Assembly: GCF_003627795.1 (NCBI RefSeq)
Contig: NZ_CP032684.1
Location: forward strand, 1,403,001 to 1,467,000
DNA from: Rhizobium sp. CCGE531
GTDB lineage: Bacteria > Pseudomonadota > Alphaproteobacteria > Rhizobiales > Rhizobiaceae
Reading direction: 5' to 3'
DNA length: 64,000 nt
The notes below the pieces were generated by a model. That model saw only the letters and a program-made list of their open reading frames with translations, made no database searches and was not told the DNA's origin. Positions 8,754 to 18,816 of the stretch are shown here, in pieces; within the stretch, counting starts at the first letter, position 1; each line of letters begins with the position of its first letter. Made by a program: the position numbers and the translations under genes.

Positions 8754-9272
8754 CTAACGCTCGAATATGGCATTGCACCTGTCCTTGAACGTTACTTCGC
8801 CGATACGGCGGAAGCCGATCTTTTCGGCGACCCGCAGGGACGGTACGTTCTCCAGGTCCACGATGCAGGTCATGCGTCGGCCTGCGAACTGGCTGTCCGC
8901 CCAGGCAATCGCCGCGTTCATGGCTTCCGTCGCATAGCCCTTGCCCTGCATTGGCGGCGTAATGCCCCAGCCGGCCTCCAGCGTGCCTTCCGTCATCGGC
9001 GTCATGTCACGGTGCAGATCGAGAAATCCTACTTCGCCGATCAATCGGCCGCTTTGGCGTTCCTCGACGGCAAAGAAGCCGAAACCGAGATGATGCCATA
9101 GGCCGGCATAGCGCAGGAGGCGGGCCCAGACCTGTTCGCGTGTCGGCATTTCGCCGCCGATAAAGCGGACGACCTCCTTGTGTTTCCAGAGGTCAAGGAA
9201 TTCTTCGAAATCATCGAGCCTATGGCCGCGTAGCAGCAGGCGATCGGTCGTCAGCGTCGGAATATGGGTCAT
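8754..9272 (-). CDS. GNAT family N-acetyltransferase (RimJ/RimL type)
   Basis: The 172-residue protein begins MTHIPTLTTDRLLLRGHRLDDF, the typical start of RimJ/RimL-like acetyltransferases (TxRLxLR), and has acetyl-CoA binding MQGKGYATEAMNAAI (about residues 100-115) and VPSLRVAEKIGFRRIGE near the end. The substrate may be a protein N-terminus or an antibiotic, but nothing in the sequence decides. I place the start at 9272, where homology begins; the frame stays open to 9449 but the extension is an antisense shadow of the cupin gene. It ends 20 bp before the next GNAT gene, so the two are probably co-transcribed. Confidence 0.85.
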   Translation of the reverse strand: MTHIPTLTTDRLLLRGHRLDDFEEFLDLWKHKEVVRFIGGEMPTREQVWARLLRYAGLWHHLGFGFFAVEERQSGRLIGEVGFLDLHRDMTPMTEGTLEAGWGITPPMQGKGYATEAMNAAIAWADSQFAGRRMTCIVDLENVPSLRVAEKIGFRRIGEVTFKDRCNAIFER

Positions 9273-9312
9273 GGTGATATGGAGCTTTGCTGAACTACAT
9301 CTTTGATGGTGC

Positions 9313-9822
9313 TTAGTCGTTCGAGGCGCCGGGCTCGCCGTCCCAGTAATCGAGATTGCCGGCGGCAGTGCGGCCGATCGTACGGAACGTCGCCTTGCCG
9401 TCGTTATTGGTCTTCGCCAGGAACTTGCCGGAATCGGGATATTCGACAATTTCCGTTCGTGCCTTGGTGGAAATGGCGAGATAGATGAGCACGCCGGGAC
9501 CGGTATTGATCAGCTGATGTGCCGTCTCCGGGCCGCCTGCCGGCGCACCCAGCACATCGCCGTTGCTGACGGCAAGACGCTGGTCGCCGAAGCGATATTC
9601 GCCTTCGCCGTCGAGAATGACGAAGAGTTCTTCCTCGACATGATGGTTGTGAAACGGACAGCCGGACTTTCCGGGCGGTACCTCGTTATAGCTGATCCCA
9701 AGGCCCTTCAGGCCGAGCATCGCCCCGAACGAGGCGTCGCTGCCGGCAAAGAAGCTGCCCTGTTGCCAATGCTCCAGCTCGAGCGCGCCGATATTGACGG
9801 CGGGTGTGAATTTCTTCGTCAT
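9313..9822 (-). CDS. Cupin domain-containing protein
   Basis: This 169-residue protein holds one cupin barrel: CPFHNHHVEEELFVILDGEGEYRFGD (about residues 54-80) carries the metal-binding His-x-His and Glu set, and GAPAGGPETAHQLINTG (about 95-110) gives the second motif. Small cupins of this sort can be isomerases, dioxygenases or sugar-binding proteins; the function is not resolved. The start at 9822 follows GGGGGAGG and matches MTKKF. It leads the three-gene minus-strand block between ribE and ribH. Confidence 0.85.
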   Translation of the reverse strand: MTKKFTPAVNIGALELEHWQQGSFFAGSDASFGAMLGLKGLGISYNEVPPGKSGCPFHNHHVEEELFVILDGEGEYRFGDQRLAVSNGDVLGAPAGGPETAHQLINTGPGVLIYLAISTKARTEIVEYPDSGKFLAKTNNDGKATFRTIGRTAAGNLDYWDGEPGASND

Positions 9823-10019
9823 GAACCTCCCCCTCGCAGGCTTCAAATTATTATCGAAGCGGTTGCGTGTGCGGAAGCCACAATTTCCGCGGTGCGCCGA
9901 TCATTTCCAAATAGGGCCGGAATCGGCGCGGGCCATTGAAAAACACTTGCCAAGCGAGGCCCGCCGTGGTTTGACCCGGCCTAACAAGGTGCCGCGCCCT
10001 CTCAATCCGCAGGTGATGT

Positions 10020-10475
10020 ATGACCAGCTCTTCCAATGCTCATATCCTTATCGTCGAAGCCCGCTTCTATGACGATATGGCCGATGCCCTGCTCGACGGC
10101 GCCAAGGCCGCTCTCGATGCGGCCGGTGCGACCTATGACGTCGTCACCGTCCCCGGCGCGCTGGAAATCCCGGCGGCAATTGCCATGGCGCTCGATGGCG
10201 GCGACAATGGTAATGTCGTCTATGACGGCTATGTCGCTCTCGGCATGGTCATCCGCGGCGAAACCTATCATTTCGATATCGTCGCCGGTGAATCCTCGCG
10301 TGCGCTGATGGATCTGGCCGTCAGCGAATCCCTCGCGATCGGCAACGGCATCCTGACGGTCGAGAACGAAGAGCAGGCCTGGGCTCGCGCCCGCCGGTCG
10401 GATAAGGACAAGGGCGGTTTTGCCGCTCGCGCAGCGCTGACCATGATCGCGCTGAAAGAGAAGTTGGGTGCATAA
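10020..10475 (+). CDS. ribH: 6,7-dimethyl-8-ribityllumazine synthase
   Basis: RibH condenses the RibD product with 3,4-dihydroxy-2-butanone 4-phosphate to form lumazine, the penultimate step of riboflavin synthesis. The 151-residue protein has [20 protein letters not shown] near the start, [13 protein letters not shown] (about 41-53), the [16 protein letters not shown] active-site segment with its catalytic His (about residue 88) and [16 protein letters not shown]. No FMN riboswitch is visible upstream. nusB starts 3 bp after its stop, forming the classical ribH-nusB pair. Confidence 0.95.
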   Translation: MTSSSNAHILIVEARFYDDMADALLDGAKAALDAAGATYDVVTVPGALEIPAAIAMALDGGDNGNVVYDGYVALGMVIRGETYHFDIVAGESSRALMDLAVSESLAIGNGILTVENEEQAWARARRSDKDKGGFAARAALTMIALKEKLGA

Positions 10476-10478
10476 TAC

Positions 10479-10961
10479 ATGAGCAATCAGGATAACGAGC
10501 GACCGGCAAAACCCGCGAACCAGCGGGGCGCAGCGCGCCTTGCGGCGGTGCAGGCGCTCTATCAGATGGATATCGGCGGAACCGGCGTTCTGGAGGTGGT
10601 GGCTGAATACGAGGCCCACCGTCTCGGACAGGAGCTGGACGGCGAGACTTATCTGAAGGCCGACGCCTCTTGGTTCCGCTCCATCGTATCAGGCGTCGTG
10701 CGCGATCAAACCAAGCTCGATCCCCTGATCGGCTCCGCCCTTCAGGACGACTGGGCGCTTTCGCGCCTCGACAGCACCGTGCGCGCCATCCTGCGCGCCG
10801 GCACATTCGAGCTTCTCGACCGTAAGGACGTGCCGGTTCCGGTCATCGTCACCGAATATGTCGAAATCGCCCATGCCTTTTTCGAGGAGGACGAGCCCAA
10901 GCTCGTCAATGCGGTGCTCGACCGAATCGCCAAGCAGGTTCGCGGCGAAGCCAAGAAATAA
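10479..10961 (+). CDS. nusB: Transcription antitermination factor NusB
   Basis: NusB binds boxA RNA with NusE (S10) to prevent early termination of rRNA transcription. The 160-residue all-helical protein begins with [19 protein letters not shown], and shows [18 protein letters not shown] (about 95-112) and [38 protein letters not shown], the family's C-terminal signature. It overlaps functionally with ribH only through the operon. Convincing start: ATG 3 bp after ribH. Confidence 0.95.
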   Translation: MSNQDNERPAKPANQRGAARLAAVQALYQMDIGGTGVLEVVAEYEAHRLGQELDGETYLKADASWFRSIVSGVVRDQTKLDPLIGSALQDDWALSRLDSTVRAILRAGTFELLDRKDVPVPVIVTEYVEIAHAFFEEDEPKLVNAVLDRIAKQVRGEAKK

Positions 10962-11052
10962 GGTTCTGCGAGCGCGCAAGTGGTGACGCCAGTCACTTTC
11001 GTTTCCTTCGTTCGCGCCTGATTTCACCTTCGAATATTCTTTTGAACCTCCT

Positions 11053-11069
11053 GCGGGTATTTTACCCGC
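11053..11069 (+). other. Perfect 7-bp hairpin in the nusB-hppA gap
   Basis: GCGGGTA, loop TTT, TACCCGC. It lies in the 249-bp gap upstream of hppA. There is no T-run after it, so it may be a leader structure rather than the nusB terminator. A weaker GTGAC/GTCAC repeat is at 10984-10997. Confidence 0.4.
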
Positions 11070-11210
11070 GGGCGGTCTTGACGTGACGTTATCCCAACAG
11101 CAATCTCGCAACTGCACATTGGTCGATCCCCTGGAGGAAGGGGCTGACCGTTGTCGCCACGCGGCCGCGGGAGGAGTGAACCGCCGGCTTTTTTGGAGGG
11201 AAAAAACGAA

Positions 11211-13349
11211 ATGTCGATTCTTTTAGGAGTGATCGCATGCGGACTGCTCTCGGTGATCTACGCCGTATGGGCAACCCGGTCGGTGCTATCAGCCGATCAG
11301 GGCAATGCACGCATGCAAGAGATTGCCGGGTATATTCGTGAAGGAGCGCAAGCCTATCTGGCGCGCCAGTACAGAACCATCGCCATCGTCGGGATCATCG
11401 TTTTCATCGTGGCCTGGCTTCTTTTGTCGTCCGAGGCCGCTTTCGGCTTCCTGATCGGCGCAATCCTCTCAGGCGCCGCAGGCTTCATCGGCATGCATGT
11501 CTCCGTGCGCGCCAACGTCCGCACCGCGCAGGCCTCGTCGCAAAGCCTGTCGGCGGGCCTCGATATCGCCTTCAAGTCGGGCGCCATCACCGGCATGCTG
11601 GTCGCGGGCCTCGCCCTGCTCGGCGTCTCCATCTACTTCTACGTCCTGACCGGCATCCTCGGCCATGAAGCCGGATCGCGCGATGTCATCGACGCGCTGG
11701 TGGCGCTGGGCTTCGGCGCTTCGCTGATTTCGATCTTCGCCCGTCTCGGCGGCGGTATCTTCACCAAGGGCGCCGACGTCGGCGGCGACCTCGTCGGCAA
11801 GGTTGAAGCCGGCATTCCGGAGGACGATCCGCGCAATCCCGCCACCATCGCCGACAATGTCGGCGACAATGTCGGCGATTGCGCCGGCATGGCGGCCGAC
11901 CTGTTCGAAACCTATGCGGTTTCCGTGGTCGCGACCATGGTTCTCGCCTCGATCTTCTTCGCCGGCTCGCCGCTCCTCGGCTCCGCCATGATCTATCCGC
12001 TGGCGATCTGCGGCACCTGCATCATCACCTCGATCATCGGCACCTTCTTCGTGAAGCTCGGCGCCAACGGCTCGATCATGGGCGCCCTCTACAAGGGCCT
12101 CATCGCCACAGGCATCCTGTCGATCGTCGGACTGGCTGTCGCTACCTCGCTGACCATCGGCTGGGGCTCGGTCGGTACCGTCGCCGGCTTCGACATCACC
12201 GGCACGAAGCTGTTTACTTGCGGCATCGTCGGCCTGATCGTCACGGCGCTGATCGTCGTCATCACCGAATATTACACCGGAACGAACAAGCGGCCGGTCA
12301 ATTCCATCGCCCAGGCGTCGGTAACCGGTCACGGCACCAACGTCATCCAGGGTCTCGCTGTCTCGCTCGAATCGACGGCGTTGCCGGCAATCGTCATCGT
12401 CGGCGGCATCATCGCCACCTATCAGCTTGGCGGCCTCTTCGGCACCGGCATCGCTGTCACCGCCATGCTCGGCCTTGCCGGCATGATCGTCGCACTCGAT
12501 GCCTTCGGGCCTGTCACCGACAATGCCGGCGGCATTGCGGAAATGTCGCATCTTCCGCCGGAAGTGCGCAAATCCACCGATGCCCTGGATGCGGTCGGCA
12601 ATACCACCAAGGCCGTCACCAAGGGCTATGCCATCGGCTCGGCCGGCCTCGGCGCACTGGTATTGTTCGCGGCCTATTCGAACGACCTGCGATATTTCGC
12701 GGCTCACGGCGACAAGTTCCCGTATTTCGCCAATGTAGGCACGATCTCGTTCGAGCTTTCGAACCCCTACGTCGTCGCCGGCCTGCTGTTCGGCGGCCTC
12801 ATCCCCTATCTCTTCAGCGGCATCGCCATGACGGCCGTCGGCCGGGCCGCCAGCTCGATCGTGGAGGAGGTGCGCAGGCAGTTTCGCGAGAAGCCGGGCA
12901 TCATGCAGGGCACCGAACGCCCGGACTACGGCCGCGCCGTCGACCTCCTGACAAAAGCCGCCATTCGGGAAATGATCATCCCGTCGCTGCTGCCGGTGCT
13001 GGCTCCGATCGTCGTCTATTTCGGCGTCCTGCTCCTCTCCGGCTCCAAGGCTTCGGCTTTCGCTGCTCTCGGTGCATCGCTGCTCGGCGTGATCATCAAC
13101 GGTCTGTTCGTCGCCATTTCGATGACGTCGGGCGGCGGTGCATGGGACAATGCCAAGAAGAGCTTCGAGGACGGTTTCGTCGACAAGGACGGCACGCGCC
13201 ATATGAAGGGCTCTGAAGCCCACAAGGCGTCGGTGACGGGTGACACCGTCGGCGACCCCTACAAGGATACGGCGGGCCCGGCAGTCAATCCGGCAATCAA
13301 GATCACCAACATCGTTGCCTTGCTGCTGCTCGCCGTTCTCGCCGGTTAA
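11211..13349 (+). CDS. hppA: K+-independent H+-translocating pyrophosphatase
   Basis: This integral membrane pump couples pyrophosphate hydrolysis to proton export. The 712-residue product has about 15-16 membrane spans and the family's catalytic signature [19 protein letters not shown] (about residues 185-203) with the following [19 protein letters not shown]. The diagnostic GNTTKA (about residue 465) has Lys where potassium-dependent enzymes have Ala, placing it in the K+-independent class. The start at 11211 follows TTGGAGGG at a good distance; the frame runs open to 11151. A strong bidirectional terminator is at 13494-13526. Confidence 0.96.
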   Translation: MSILLGVIACGLLSVIYAVWATRSVLSADQGNARMQEIAGYIREGAQAYLARQYRTIAIVGIIVFIVAWLLLSSEAAFGFLIGAILSGAAGFIGMHVSVRANVRTAQASSQSLSAGLDIAFKSGAITGMLVAGLALLGVSIYFYVLTGILGHEAGSRDVIDALVALGFGASLISIFARLGGGIFTKGADVGGDLVGKVEAGIPEDDPRNPATIADNVGDNVGDCAGMAADLFETYAVSVVATMVLASIFFAGSPLLGSAMIYPLAICGTCIITSIIGTFFVKLGANGSIMGALYKGLIATGILSIVGLAVATSLTIGWGSVGTVAGFDITGTKLFTCGIVGLIVTALIVVITEYYTGTNKRPVNSIAQASVTGHGTNVIQGLAVSLESTALPAIVIVGGIIATYQLGGLFGTGIAVTAMLGLAGMIVALDAFGPVTDNAGGIAEMSHLPPEVRKSTDALDAVGNTTKAVTKGYAIGSAGLGALVLFAAYSNDLRYFAAHGDKFPYFANVGTISFELSNPYVVAGLLFGGLIPYLFSGIAMTAVGRAASSIVEEVRRQFREKPGIMQGTERPDYGRAVDLLTKAAIREMIIPSLLPVLAPIVVYFGVLLLSGSKASAFAALGASLLGVIINGLFVAISMTSGGGAWDNAKKSFEDGFVDKDGTRHMKGSEAHKASVTGDTVGDPYKDTAGPAVNPAIKITNIVALLLLAVLAG

Positions 13350-13357
13350 AGCATATC

Positions 13358-13450
13358 GCGCAAAAATGCGCAGCGGTTTTGCGTCCGGAATTGCTAGGAA
13401 ACAAAGAGATGGAGCGGTTCAGAGATTCCATGAAAAGCTGAACCGCTCTA
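13358..13450. repeat. RIME-like palindromic intergenic repeat, copy 1
   Basis: The segment holds CAGCGGTTTTGCGTCCGGAA followed by a long imperfect palindrome whose arms are AGCGGTTCAG (13413-13422) and CTGAACCGCT (13438-13447). A second copy with the same order of blocks is at 20940-21027. This matches the style of the Rhizobium intergenic mosaic elements (RIME) that end up next to gene 3' ends. Confidence 0.75.
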
Positions 13451-13493
13451 AGCCCGATGAAGACTTAAGGAAAGCAAACCGAACGCATAAAGA

Positions 13494-13526
13494 AAACCCG
13501 CGGGGCGCGTGCCTCGCGGGTTTTTC
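13494..13526. terminator. Bidirectional terminator between hppA and bamE
   Basis: AACCCGCGGGG pairs with CCTCGCGGGTT (one G-T pair), flanked by AAAGAAAA on one side and TTTTTCTTT on the other, so it can stop both convergent transcripts. Confidence 0.9.
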
Positions 13527-13543
13527 TTTGAAGGCTTCCCGGC

Positions 13544-14056
13544 TTATTGGCCCGGGTTGAGGTTGTTGAGGAAGTTCCTCGCACCATTGACGCCGCCAGC
13601 GCCGCCGCCCTGCAGGATCTGTTGCAGGAAGGTAATGTCGCGACCGCCGGTCGGTGTCGTACGGCTGATCATGTCGAAGACCTTGCCTTCCTTCAGCGTA
13701 TAGTTGGCTTCCTGCTTCACGATACCGTCCTTGTCGAAATAGATCGCCAGGATGTTCTGGTCGACCAGCTTCGGCTTCATGAAGGCGACGGCGCGCGTGC
13801 GCTTCTGGGAGATATAATAGAAGACCTCGCCGTCGAAGGTCGCGGTGGTCGACGGCGTGCCGAGCGAGAGCAGGACCTGCTCGCGGCTGGAGCCGACCGG
13901 CGCAAGCGCGAGCGACTGCTGATCAAAGATGTAGCCGTTGTTCATGACCTCGCTGGTCTTGCAACCTGAAAGTCCCACGGTCGCAATCACCAGGGCGATG
14001 GCGGCACCGCTGCTGAAAGTAATGTCAGACTTGAAATACCGTCTGGTCAACGACAT
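13544..14056 (-). CDS. bamE: Outer-membrane assembly lipoprotein BamE (SmpA/OmlA)
   Basis: BamE is a lipoprotein of the BAM complex that inserts beta-barrel proteins in the outer membrane. The 170-residue product has a signal anchor ending in LSGC with lipidated Cys32. The SmpA/OmlA domain follows (residues about 40-135): SSREQVLLSLGTPSTTATFDGEVFYYISQKR is the characteristic core. The Gly-rich tail (GGGAGGVNGARNFLNNLNPGQ) is usual for rhizobial members. It diverges from the ubiquinol-cytochrome c chaperone gene, a pairing common in this group. Confidence 0.92.
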   Translation of the reverse strand: MSLTRRYFKSDITFSSGAAIALVIATVGLSGCKTSEVMNNGYIFDQQSLALAPVGSSREQVLLSLGTPSTTATFDGEVFYYISQKRTRAVAFMKPKLVDQNILAIYFDKDGIVKQEANYTLKEGKVFDMISRTTPTGGRDITFLQQILQGGGAGGVNGARNFLNNLNPGQ

Positions 14057-14336
14057 CTCATCTCCCCTAATGAATCAATCCGATGGCCGGGCGGCCGGTA
14101 TGACCTTGCTGTGCACATCATTGTGGCCTTTCCGCGATTGGAAAAGGCACAAGGACGTTGTTCGGCACTCTTCATCACCGATCATGCACAATGTGACGAC
14201 GGTAAGGGCAGGAGCCTCGAAGCGGGCACAAACGGCATTGCAATTCGCGCCTGCTTCGGTAAACCAGCTTTTGCGTGGATGCAACACGGCCAAGCAAAAA
14301 CGGCGCGCTCTAAAGGAGCCAATTCCGGGAATTCGC

Positions 14337-14894
14337 ATGATTTTTGGGCTCTTCCGCAAAAGAAATCACAATCAGATCATCGTCGTCAGGCAGTATGAGG
14401 TCCTGACGTCCGTGGCGCGGCAGCCGGTTTTCTATACCGACTATGACGTGCCGGATACGGTGATGGGGCGCTTCGAATTGCTGTCCGTGATGATGATCCT
14501 GTTCTTCCGCCGCACGCGGTCGTCGGCGACCAGCGGCCAGGAACTTGCACAGGAAATCGTGGATGCGTTTTTCGAAGATATCGATTATTCGATCCGCGAG
14601 CTTGGGATAGGCGATAACAGCGTGCCGAAGCGCATGAAGAAACTGGCTGGTATGTTCTATGGGCGGCTTGAAAGCTATGCGGCTGCCATGGATGGCAATG
14701 ATCGCGCGGCGCTTGCTACGGCACTGCAGCGCAACATCTATCCCAAGGCGGAGCAGGCGGCGGCTTCCATGGCCGAGCTGGCCGGCTGGATGCTGACGGC
14801 GGAAGTGCATCTGGCGGCGATAACTGAAGATCAGATCGCCACGGGATCCGCGACGCTACCGCAGCCGGCCAAACTCGACCGACACGTCGGTTAG
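14337..14894 (+). CDS. Ubiquinol-cytochrome c chaperone family protein
   Basis: The 185-residue protein begins MIFGLFRKRNHN and carries the CBP3-type chaperone domain: MGRFELLSVMMILFFRRTR (about 45-63), LAQEIVDAFFEDIDYSIRELGIGDNSVPKRMKKLAGMFYGRLESY (about 72-116). Mitochondrial CBP3 helps assemble the cytochrome bc1 complex; the bacterial role is inferred. The ATG at 14337 is chosen because the long open upstream part has no homology. The DUF177 gene follows 10 bp downstream, so they form an operon. Confidence 0.88.
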   Translation: MIFGLFRKRNHNQIIVVRQYEVLTSVARQPVFYTDYDVPDTVMGRFELLSVMMILFFRRTRSSATSGQELAQEIVDAFFEDIDYSIRELGIGDNSVPKRMKKLAGMFYGRLESYAAAMDGNDRAALATALQRNIYPKAEQAAASMAELAGWMLTAEVHLAAITEDQIATGSATLPQPAKLDRHVG

Positions 14895-14904
14895 GAGAAG
14901 AAAA

Positions 14905-15462
14905 ATGAAAAGACATGATTCAGAAGAAACGCCATTTTCCTATCCGGTGAAGGTCGGCCATATTTCCGCCAACCCGGTGGACGTGCACATCGAAGCGGAT
15001 AATCGCGAGCTTGTCGGGCTTGCCGCCCTTTGGAATGTCCTTTCGGTGGGCAAGCTCGAAGCCGATCTCAAGATCTCGCGCTGGAAGCGCGATGGCGTTC
15101 GCATCAAGGGTAATGTCAGGGCAAAGATCGTTCAGGCCTGCGTGGTAACGCTGGAACCGGTCGACTCCGAGATCGATGAGGATTTCGAGCATATCTTCGT
15201 GCCCGAAGACTCCAAGCTGGCGCGTGCGCCCTCCATGGATACCGGCGAAATGGTGCTTGATCCGGACGGTCCGGATCTTCCGGAGACCTTTACCGGCGAT
15301 ACGATCGACGCCGGCGCGGTCGTTACGGAATTCGCCGCGCTTGCCATCGATCCTTATCCACGCAAGCCCGGCATCGAATTCGAAGCGCATATTGAAGACA
15401 CCGGCGAAGATGACAGGAAACCTTCGCCCTTTGCCGTTCTGAAAGACTGGAAAAAGGAATAA
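14905..15462 (+). CDS. DUF177 (YceD) family protein
   Basis: The 185-residue protein starts after GGAGAAGAAAA and has the DUF177 features: FSYPVKVGHISANPVDVHIEADNREL near the N-terminus, the Cys in RAKIVQACVVTLEPVDSEIDEDF (about residue 78) and the acidic C-terminal half ending FAVLKDWKKE. YceD-type proteins are linked to 23S rRNA accumulation and usually precede rpmF and plsX; here rpmF is absent and plsX follows after 101 bp. No enzymatic motif is visible. Confidence 0.88.
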   Translation: MKRHDSEETPFSYPVKVGHISANPVDVHIEADNRELVGLAALWNVLSVGKLEADLKISRWKRDGVRIKGNVRAKIVQACVVTLEPVDSEIDEDFEHIFVPEDSKLARAPSMDTGEMVLDPDGPDLPETFTGDTIDAGAVVTEFAALAIDPYPRKPGIEFEAHIEDTGEDDRKPSPFAVLKDWKKE

Positions 15463-15563
15463 ACCCCGGTGCCGACCGAGCACAATTCAGTTGTAACCGA
15501 GGGAGAAAACGGTATTTTGACGCCAAATTCGCCAGGCTGGTGGAGAAAAAGGACTAGGGACGC

Positions 15564-16610
15564 GTGATCAGAATTTCTCTTGACCTAATGGGTGGCGACT
15601 TTGGCCCAGAGGTTGTTGTTCCCGGCGCGGCCAAGGCGCTGGATAGGCATCCCGATATCACGTTCATCATGTACGGACAGAAGGATCGCTGTGAAGCGGT
15701 CCTCGCCAAATATCCGAAGCTTCGGGAAAAATCGATCTTTCACGAGTGCGATGTCGCCATCAGCATGGATGAAAAACCGAGCCAGGCGTTGCGCCGCGGT
15801 CGTTACGTTTCCAGCATGTGGCGTTCGATCGAGGCCGTGAAGGTGGGCGAGGCCGATGTCGTCGTATCCGCCGGCAATACCGGCGCGCTGATGGCGATGG
15901 CAAAATTCTGTTTGCGCACCATGGCCAATATCGAACGTCCGGCGATCGCCGCGATCTGGCCGACGCTGCGGGGCGAAAGCATCGTGCTCGATGTCGGCGC
16001 GACCATTGGCGCCGATGCGCAGCAGCTGCTCGATTTCGCCCTGATGGGCGGCGCCATGGCGCGCGCGCTCTTCGAGATCGAGCGCCCGACCGTCGGCCTG
16101 CTGAATGTCGGCGTCGAGGAAATCAAGGGCCAGGAAGACGTCAAGGATGCCGGCCGCCTGATCCGCGAGGCCAATCTCGAATCGCTTGACTATTTCGGCT
16201 TCGTCGAGGGCGACGATATCGGCAAGGGCACCGTCGACGTCGTCGTCACGGAAGGTTTTTCCGGCAATATCGCGCTGAAGGCGGCGGAAGGCACCGCAAA
16301 GCAGATCGGCGCCTATTTGCGCGCGGCCATGTCGCGCACGCTGCTGGCGCGCATCGGCTATGTCTTCGCCAAAGGTGCTTTCGACCTGCTGCGTGAAAAG
16401 CTCGATCCCAGCAAGGTCAACGGCGGCGTGTTCCTGGGCCTCAACGGCATCGTCATCAAGAGCCACGGCGGCGCGAATGCAGAAGCCTTCGCCGCCGCCG
16501 TCGACGTCGGCTACGACATGGCCAAGAATGGTCTCACGCAGAAAATCGAAAACGATTTGAAGAAATATCATGCCAAACGGCTGCCCCCGATCGGGCCGGA
16601 AGCGGCATGA
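15564..16610 (+). CDS. plsX: Phosphate acyltransferase PlsX
   Basis: PlsX makes acyl-phosphate from acyl-ACP, feeding PlsY for phospholipid synthesis at the inner membrane. The 348-residue protein starts [22 protein letters not shown] at a GTG codon (15564) and shows [14 protein letters not shown] (about 93-106), [15 protein letters not shown] and [17 protein letters not shown], all family hallmarks. The tail [20 protein letters not shown] is typical. fabH begins 19 bp after its stop, giving the conserved plsX-fabH-ihfA order. Confidence 0.96.
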   Translation: MIRISLDLMGGDFGPEVVVPGAAKALDRHPDITFIMYGQKDRCEAVLAKYPKLREKSIFHECDVAISMDEKPSQALRRGRYVSSMWRSIEAVKVGEADVVVSAGNTGALMAMAKFCLRTMANIERPAIAAIWPTLRGESIVLDVGATIGADAQQLLDFALMGGAMARALFEIERPTVGLLNVGVEEIKGQEDVKDAGRLIREANLESLDYFGFVEGDDIGKGTVDVVVTEGFSGNIALKAAEGTAKQIGAYLRAAMSRTLLARIGYVFAKGAFDLLREKLDPSKVNGGVFLGLNGIVIKSHGGANAEAFAAAVDVGYDMAKNGLTQKIENDLKKYHAKRLPPIGPEAA

Positions 16611-16629
16611 GCGACGGGGTACACGCAGA

Positions 16630-17601
16630 ATGATCCGTTCAATAGTTCGCGGTTTCGGGGCGGCGCTCCCCAAACGCGTCATGACCAATGCCGAGATGGA
16701 GCAGATCGTCGACACGAGCGACGACTGGATCGTGCAGCGCTCGGGCATTCGCCAGCGCCATATCGCCGGTGAAGGCGAAACCACGGCGTCCCTGGGCGAG
16801 CAGGCGGCGCGTGCCGCCCTCGCCAATGCCGGTTTGACGCCGGATGATCTCGATCTGATCATCGTCGCCACCTCGACGCCGGACAATACCTTTCCGGCAA
16901 CGGCGGTGAATATCCAGAGCCGGCTCGGCATGCATCATGGCTTTGCCTTCGACGTGCAGGCCGTCTGCACCGGCTTCGTCTATGCGGTGACGACGGCTGA
17001 CGCCTATATTCGCTGCGGCCTTGCCAAGCGCGTCCTCGTCATCGGCGCCGAGACGTTTTCCCGCATCCTCAATTGGACCGACCGCACGACCTGCGTGCTC
17101 TTCGGCGACGGCGCCGGCGCGCTGATCCTGGAGGCGGGCGAGGGGAGCGGCGCGACGACCGATCGCGGCGTGCTCACGGCAAGCCTGCGTTCCGATGGCG
17201 CGCACAAGGACAAGCTCTATGTCGATGGCGGTCCTTCCACCACAGGTACGGTCGGTGTGCTGCACATGGCGGGCCGTGAAGTGTTCAAGCACGCCGTCGG
17301 CATGATCACCGATGTCATCCAGGCTGCCTTCGATGCGACGGGTACCACGCCTGATGATCTGGATTGGTTGGTGCCGCATCAGGCCAATCGCCGCATCATC
17401 GACGCATCCGCCAAGAAGCTTGGAATTGCTCCCGAGAAAGTTGTGGTCACCGTCGACCTTCATGGCAATACCTCGGCCGCATCGATCCCTCTCGCGCTTG
17501 CCGTTGCGGCTGGCGACGGTCGAATCAAGAAAGGCGATCTGCTGATGCTGGAAGCCATGGGCGGCGGCTTCACCTGGGGGGCGGTGCTGCTGCGATGGTA
17601 G
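16630..17601 (+). CDS. fabH: 3-oxoacyl-ACP synthase III (KAS III)
   Basis: FabH starts fatty-acid synthesis by condensing acetyl-CoA with malonyl-ACP. The 323-residue protein carries the catalytic triad: Cys in [12 protein letters not shown] (about residue 113), His in [11 protein letters not shown] (about 249) and Asn in [12 protein letters not shown] (about 279). The ATG at 16630 agrees with family starts ([14 protein letters not shown]); the frame is open to 16570 across the plsX end. ihfA follows after 107 bp. Confidence 0.96.
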   Translation: MIRSIVRGFGAALPKRVMTNAEMEQIVDTSDDWIVQRSGIRQRHIAGEGETTASLGEQAARAALANAGLTPDDLDLIIVATSTPDNTFPATAVNIQSRLGMHHGFAFDVQAVCTGFVYAVTTADAYIRCGLAKRVLVIGAETFSRILNWTDRTTCVLFGDGAGALILEAGEGSGATTDRGVLTASLRSDGAHKDKLYVDGGPSTTGTVGVLHMAGREVFKHAVGMITDVIQAAFDATGTTPDDLDWLVPHQANRRIIDASAKKLGIAPEKVVVTVDLHGNTSAASIPLALAVAAGDGRIKKGDLLMLEAMGGGFTWGAVLLRW

Positions 17602-17708
17602 CGCCACATCTCTAAAAGCCGTTCCGAACAAGAGCTTGACCGCTCGTCGCAAGGGCAATAGTCTCGCAAGACTTGAAGAAGATTACGCATTGATATGGGC
17701 GGGGAGCT

Positions 17709-18047
17709 ATGACGGGCAAGACAGTGACGCGCGCAGACCTGGCGGAGTCGGTATTCCGGAAAGTCGGTCTCTCCCGAACGGAGTCGGCGGAGCTCGTCGA
17801 GACTGTGATCGATGAAGTTTGCAACGCCATCGTGCGTGGAGAGACCGTGAAGCTCTCCTCGTTCGCGACTTTTCAGGTGCGCGACAAGAACGAGCGTATC
17901 GGGCGCAATCCGAAGACCGGCGAGGAAGTGCCGATCTCTCCGCGGCGGGTCATGACCTTCAAGGCGTCGAACGTCCTCAAGACCCGCATTCTGAAAGCGC
18001 ATGCAAGCCGCAAGGCGAAGACCAAGCCGGCAAATCCCGCCTCCTGA
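17709..18047 (+). CDS. ihfA: Integration host factor alpha subunit
   Basis: IHF-alpha pairs with IHF-beta to bend DNA at specific sites in replication, recombination and transcription. The 112-residue protein has [25 protein letters not shown] (dimerisation helices), [30 protein letters not shown] (beta arm with the intercalating Pro) and [13 protein letters not shown]. The start follows GGGGAGCT. The conserved plsX-fabH-ihfA-merR order supports the call. A terminator lies at 18075-18103. Confidence 0.95.
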   Translation: MTGKTVTRADLAESVFRKVGLSRTESAELVETVIDEVCNAIVRGETVKLSSFATFQVRDKNERIGRNPKTGEEVPISPRRVMTFKASNVLKTRILKAHASRKAKTKPANPAS

Positions 18048-18074
18048 CCCATCCCAGAGATTCGTAGCGATATC

Positions 18075-18103
18075 GGCCGCATGCCTTGTTCAGCGGCCTT
18101 TTT
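18075..18103 (+). terminator. Rho-independent terminator after ihfA
   Basis: GGCCGC (18075-18080), 12-base loop, GCGGCC (18093-18098), then TTTTT. The merR-type gene after it therefore likely has its own promoter. Confidence 0.8.
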
Positions 18104-18273
18104 GACGTGCCGCTGCCTGTCTTTCGGCGCTTGCCTGTGCAGGGGCTGAAGAGATGACTTGAATTTCCGCCGCCAAACCGTTGAAATATGGTGAGTCGCA
18201 TCGGTATGAAGACCCATACCCGCCTTTGCGTGATCCGGCCCGAATGGCGCCGCACGCGCCCTGTAGGAGTAAG

Positions 18274-18816
18274 ATGATGGACAAGAGCCCGGATGCATTT
18301 CGCACGATCAGCGAAGTCGCGGAAGACCTTGATCTGCCGCAGCATGTCCTACGGTTCTGGGAAACCCGGTTTCCGCAGATCAAACCGATGAAGCGCGGCG
18401 GCGGCAGGCGCTACTATCGCCCCGAGGACGTCGACCTGCTGAATGGCATCCGCCATCTGCTCTACGATCACGGTTATACGATCAAGGGTGTTCAGAAGCT
18501 TCTGAAGACCAATGGCAACAAGTTCGTCATCGCAGTCGGCCATGGCGATCTCGCCAGCGTCGAGGCGCTTGCCGCGGCGCAGGAGCCCGCGACCGTCGAG
18601 CCGCGTGTTGGTTCCGGCAATGCCGAAGAAGATCAGATTGTCGGCCGCGCCAAGGCGCCCATTAGTCGTCGTTTCTTCAATTTCGTGAGCGGCGACGATA
18701 GCATGCCCGATGTTTCCATCGGCAAATCCAGTGTCGGCAAGGAAGATCGCGCCCTGCTGCAGGAAACGCTTTACGATCTTTTGGAATGCAAGCGTCTGCT
18801 CGATCAGGTGCGATAA
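18274..18816 (+). CDS. MerR family transcriptional regulator
   Basis: The 180-residue protein has an N-terminal Mer[52 protein letters not shown] (residues about 9-56). The C-terminal part is low-complexity without the cysteines of metal-sensing MerR proteins, so the signal sensed is unknown; it belongs to the MerR type that always follows ihfA in rhizobia. The ATG at 18274 has TAGGAGTAAG directly upstream and is preferred over the open extension from 18181. Confidence 0.9.
   Translation: MMDKSPDAFRTISEVAEDLDLPQHVLRFWETRFPQIKPMKRGGGRRYYRPEDVDLLNGIRHLLYDHGYTIKGVQKLLKTNGNKFVIAVGHGDLASVEALAAAQEPATVEPRVGSGNAEEDQIVGRAKAPISRRFFNFVSGDDSMPDVSIGKSSVGKEDRALLQETLYDLLECKRLLDQVR

Noticed and set aside
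9823..10019. FMN riboswitch before ribH
   Set aside because: No conserved RFN core segments are visible in the spacer.
11469..13223. 584-residue open frame on the minus strand inside hppA
   Set aside because: It is fully antisense to the conserved pyrophosphatase gene and its text is Asp/Glu/Arg/Gly-rich in the manner of high-GC antisense shadows.
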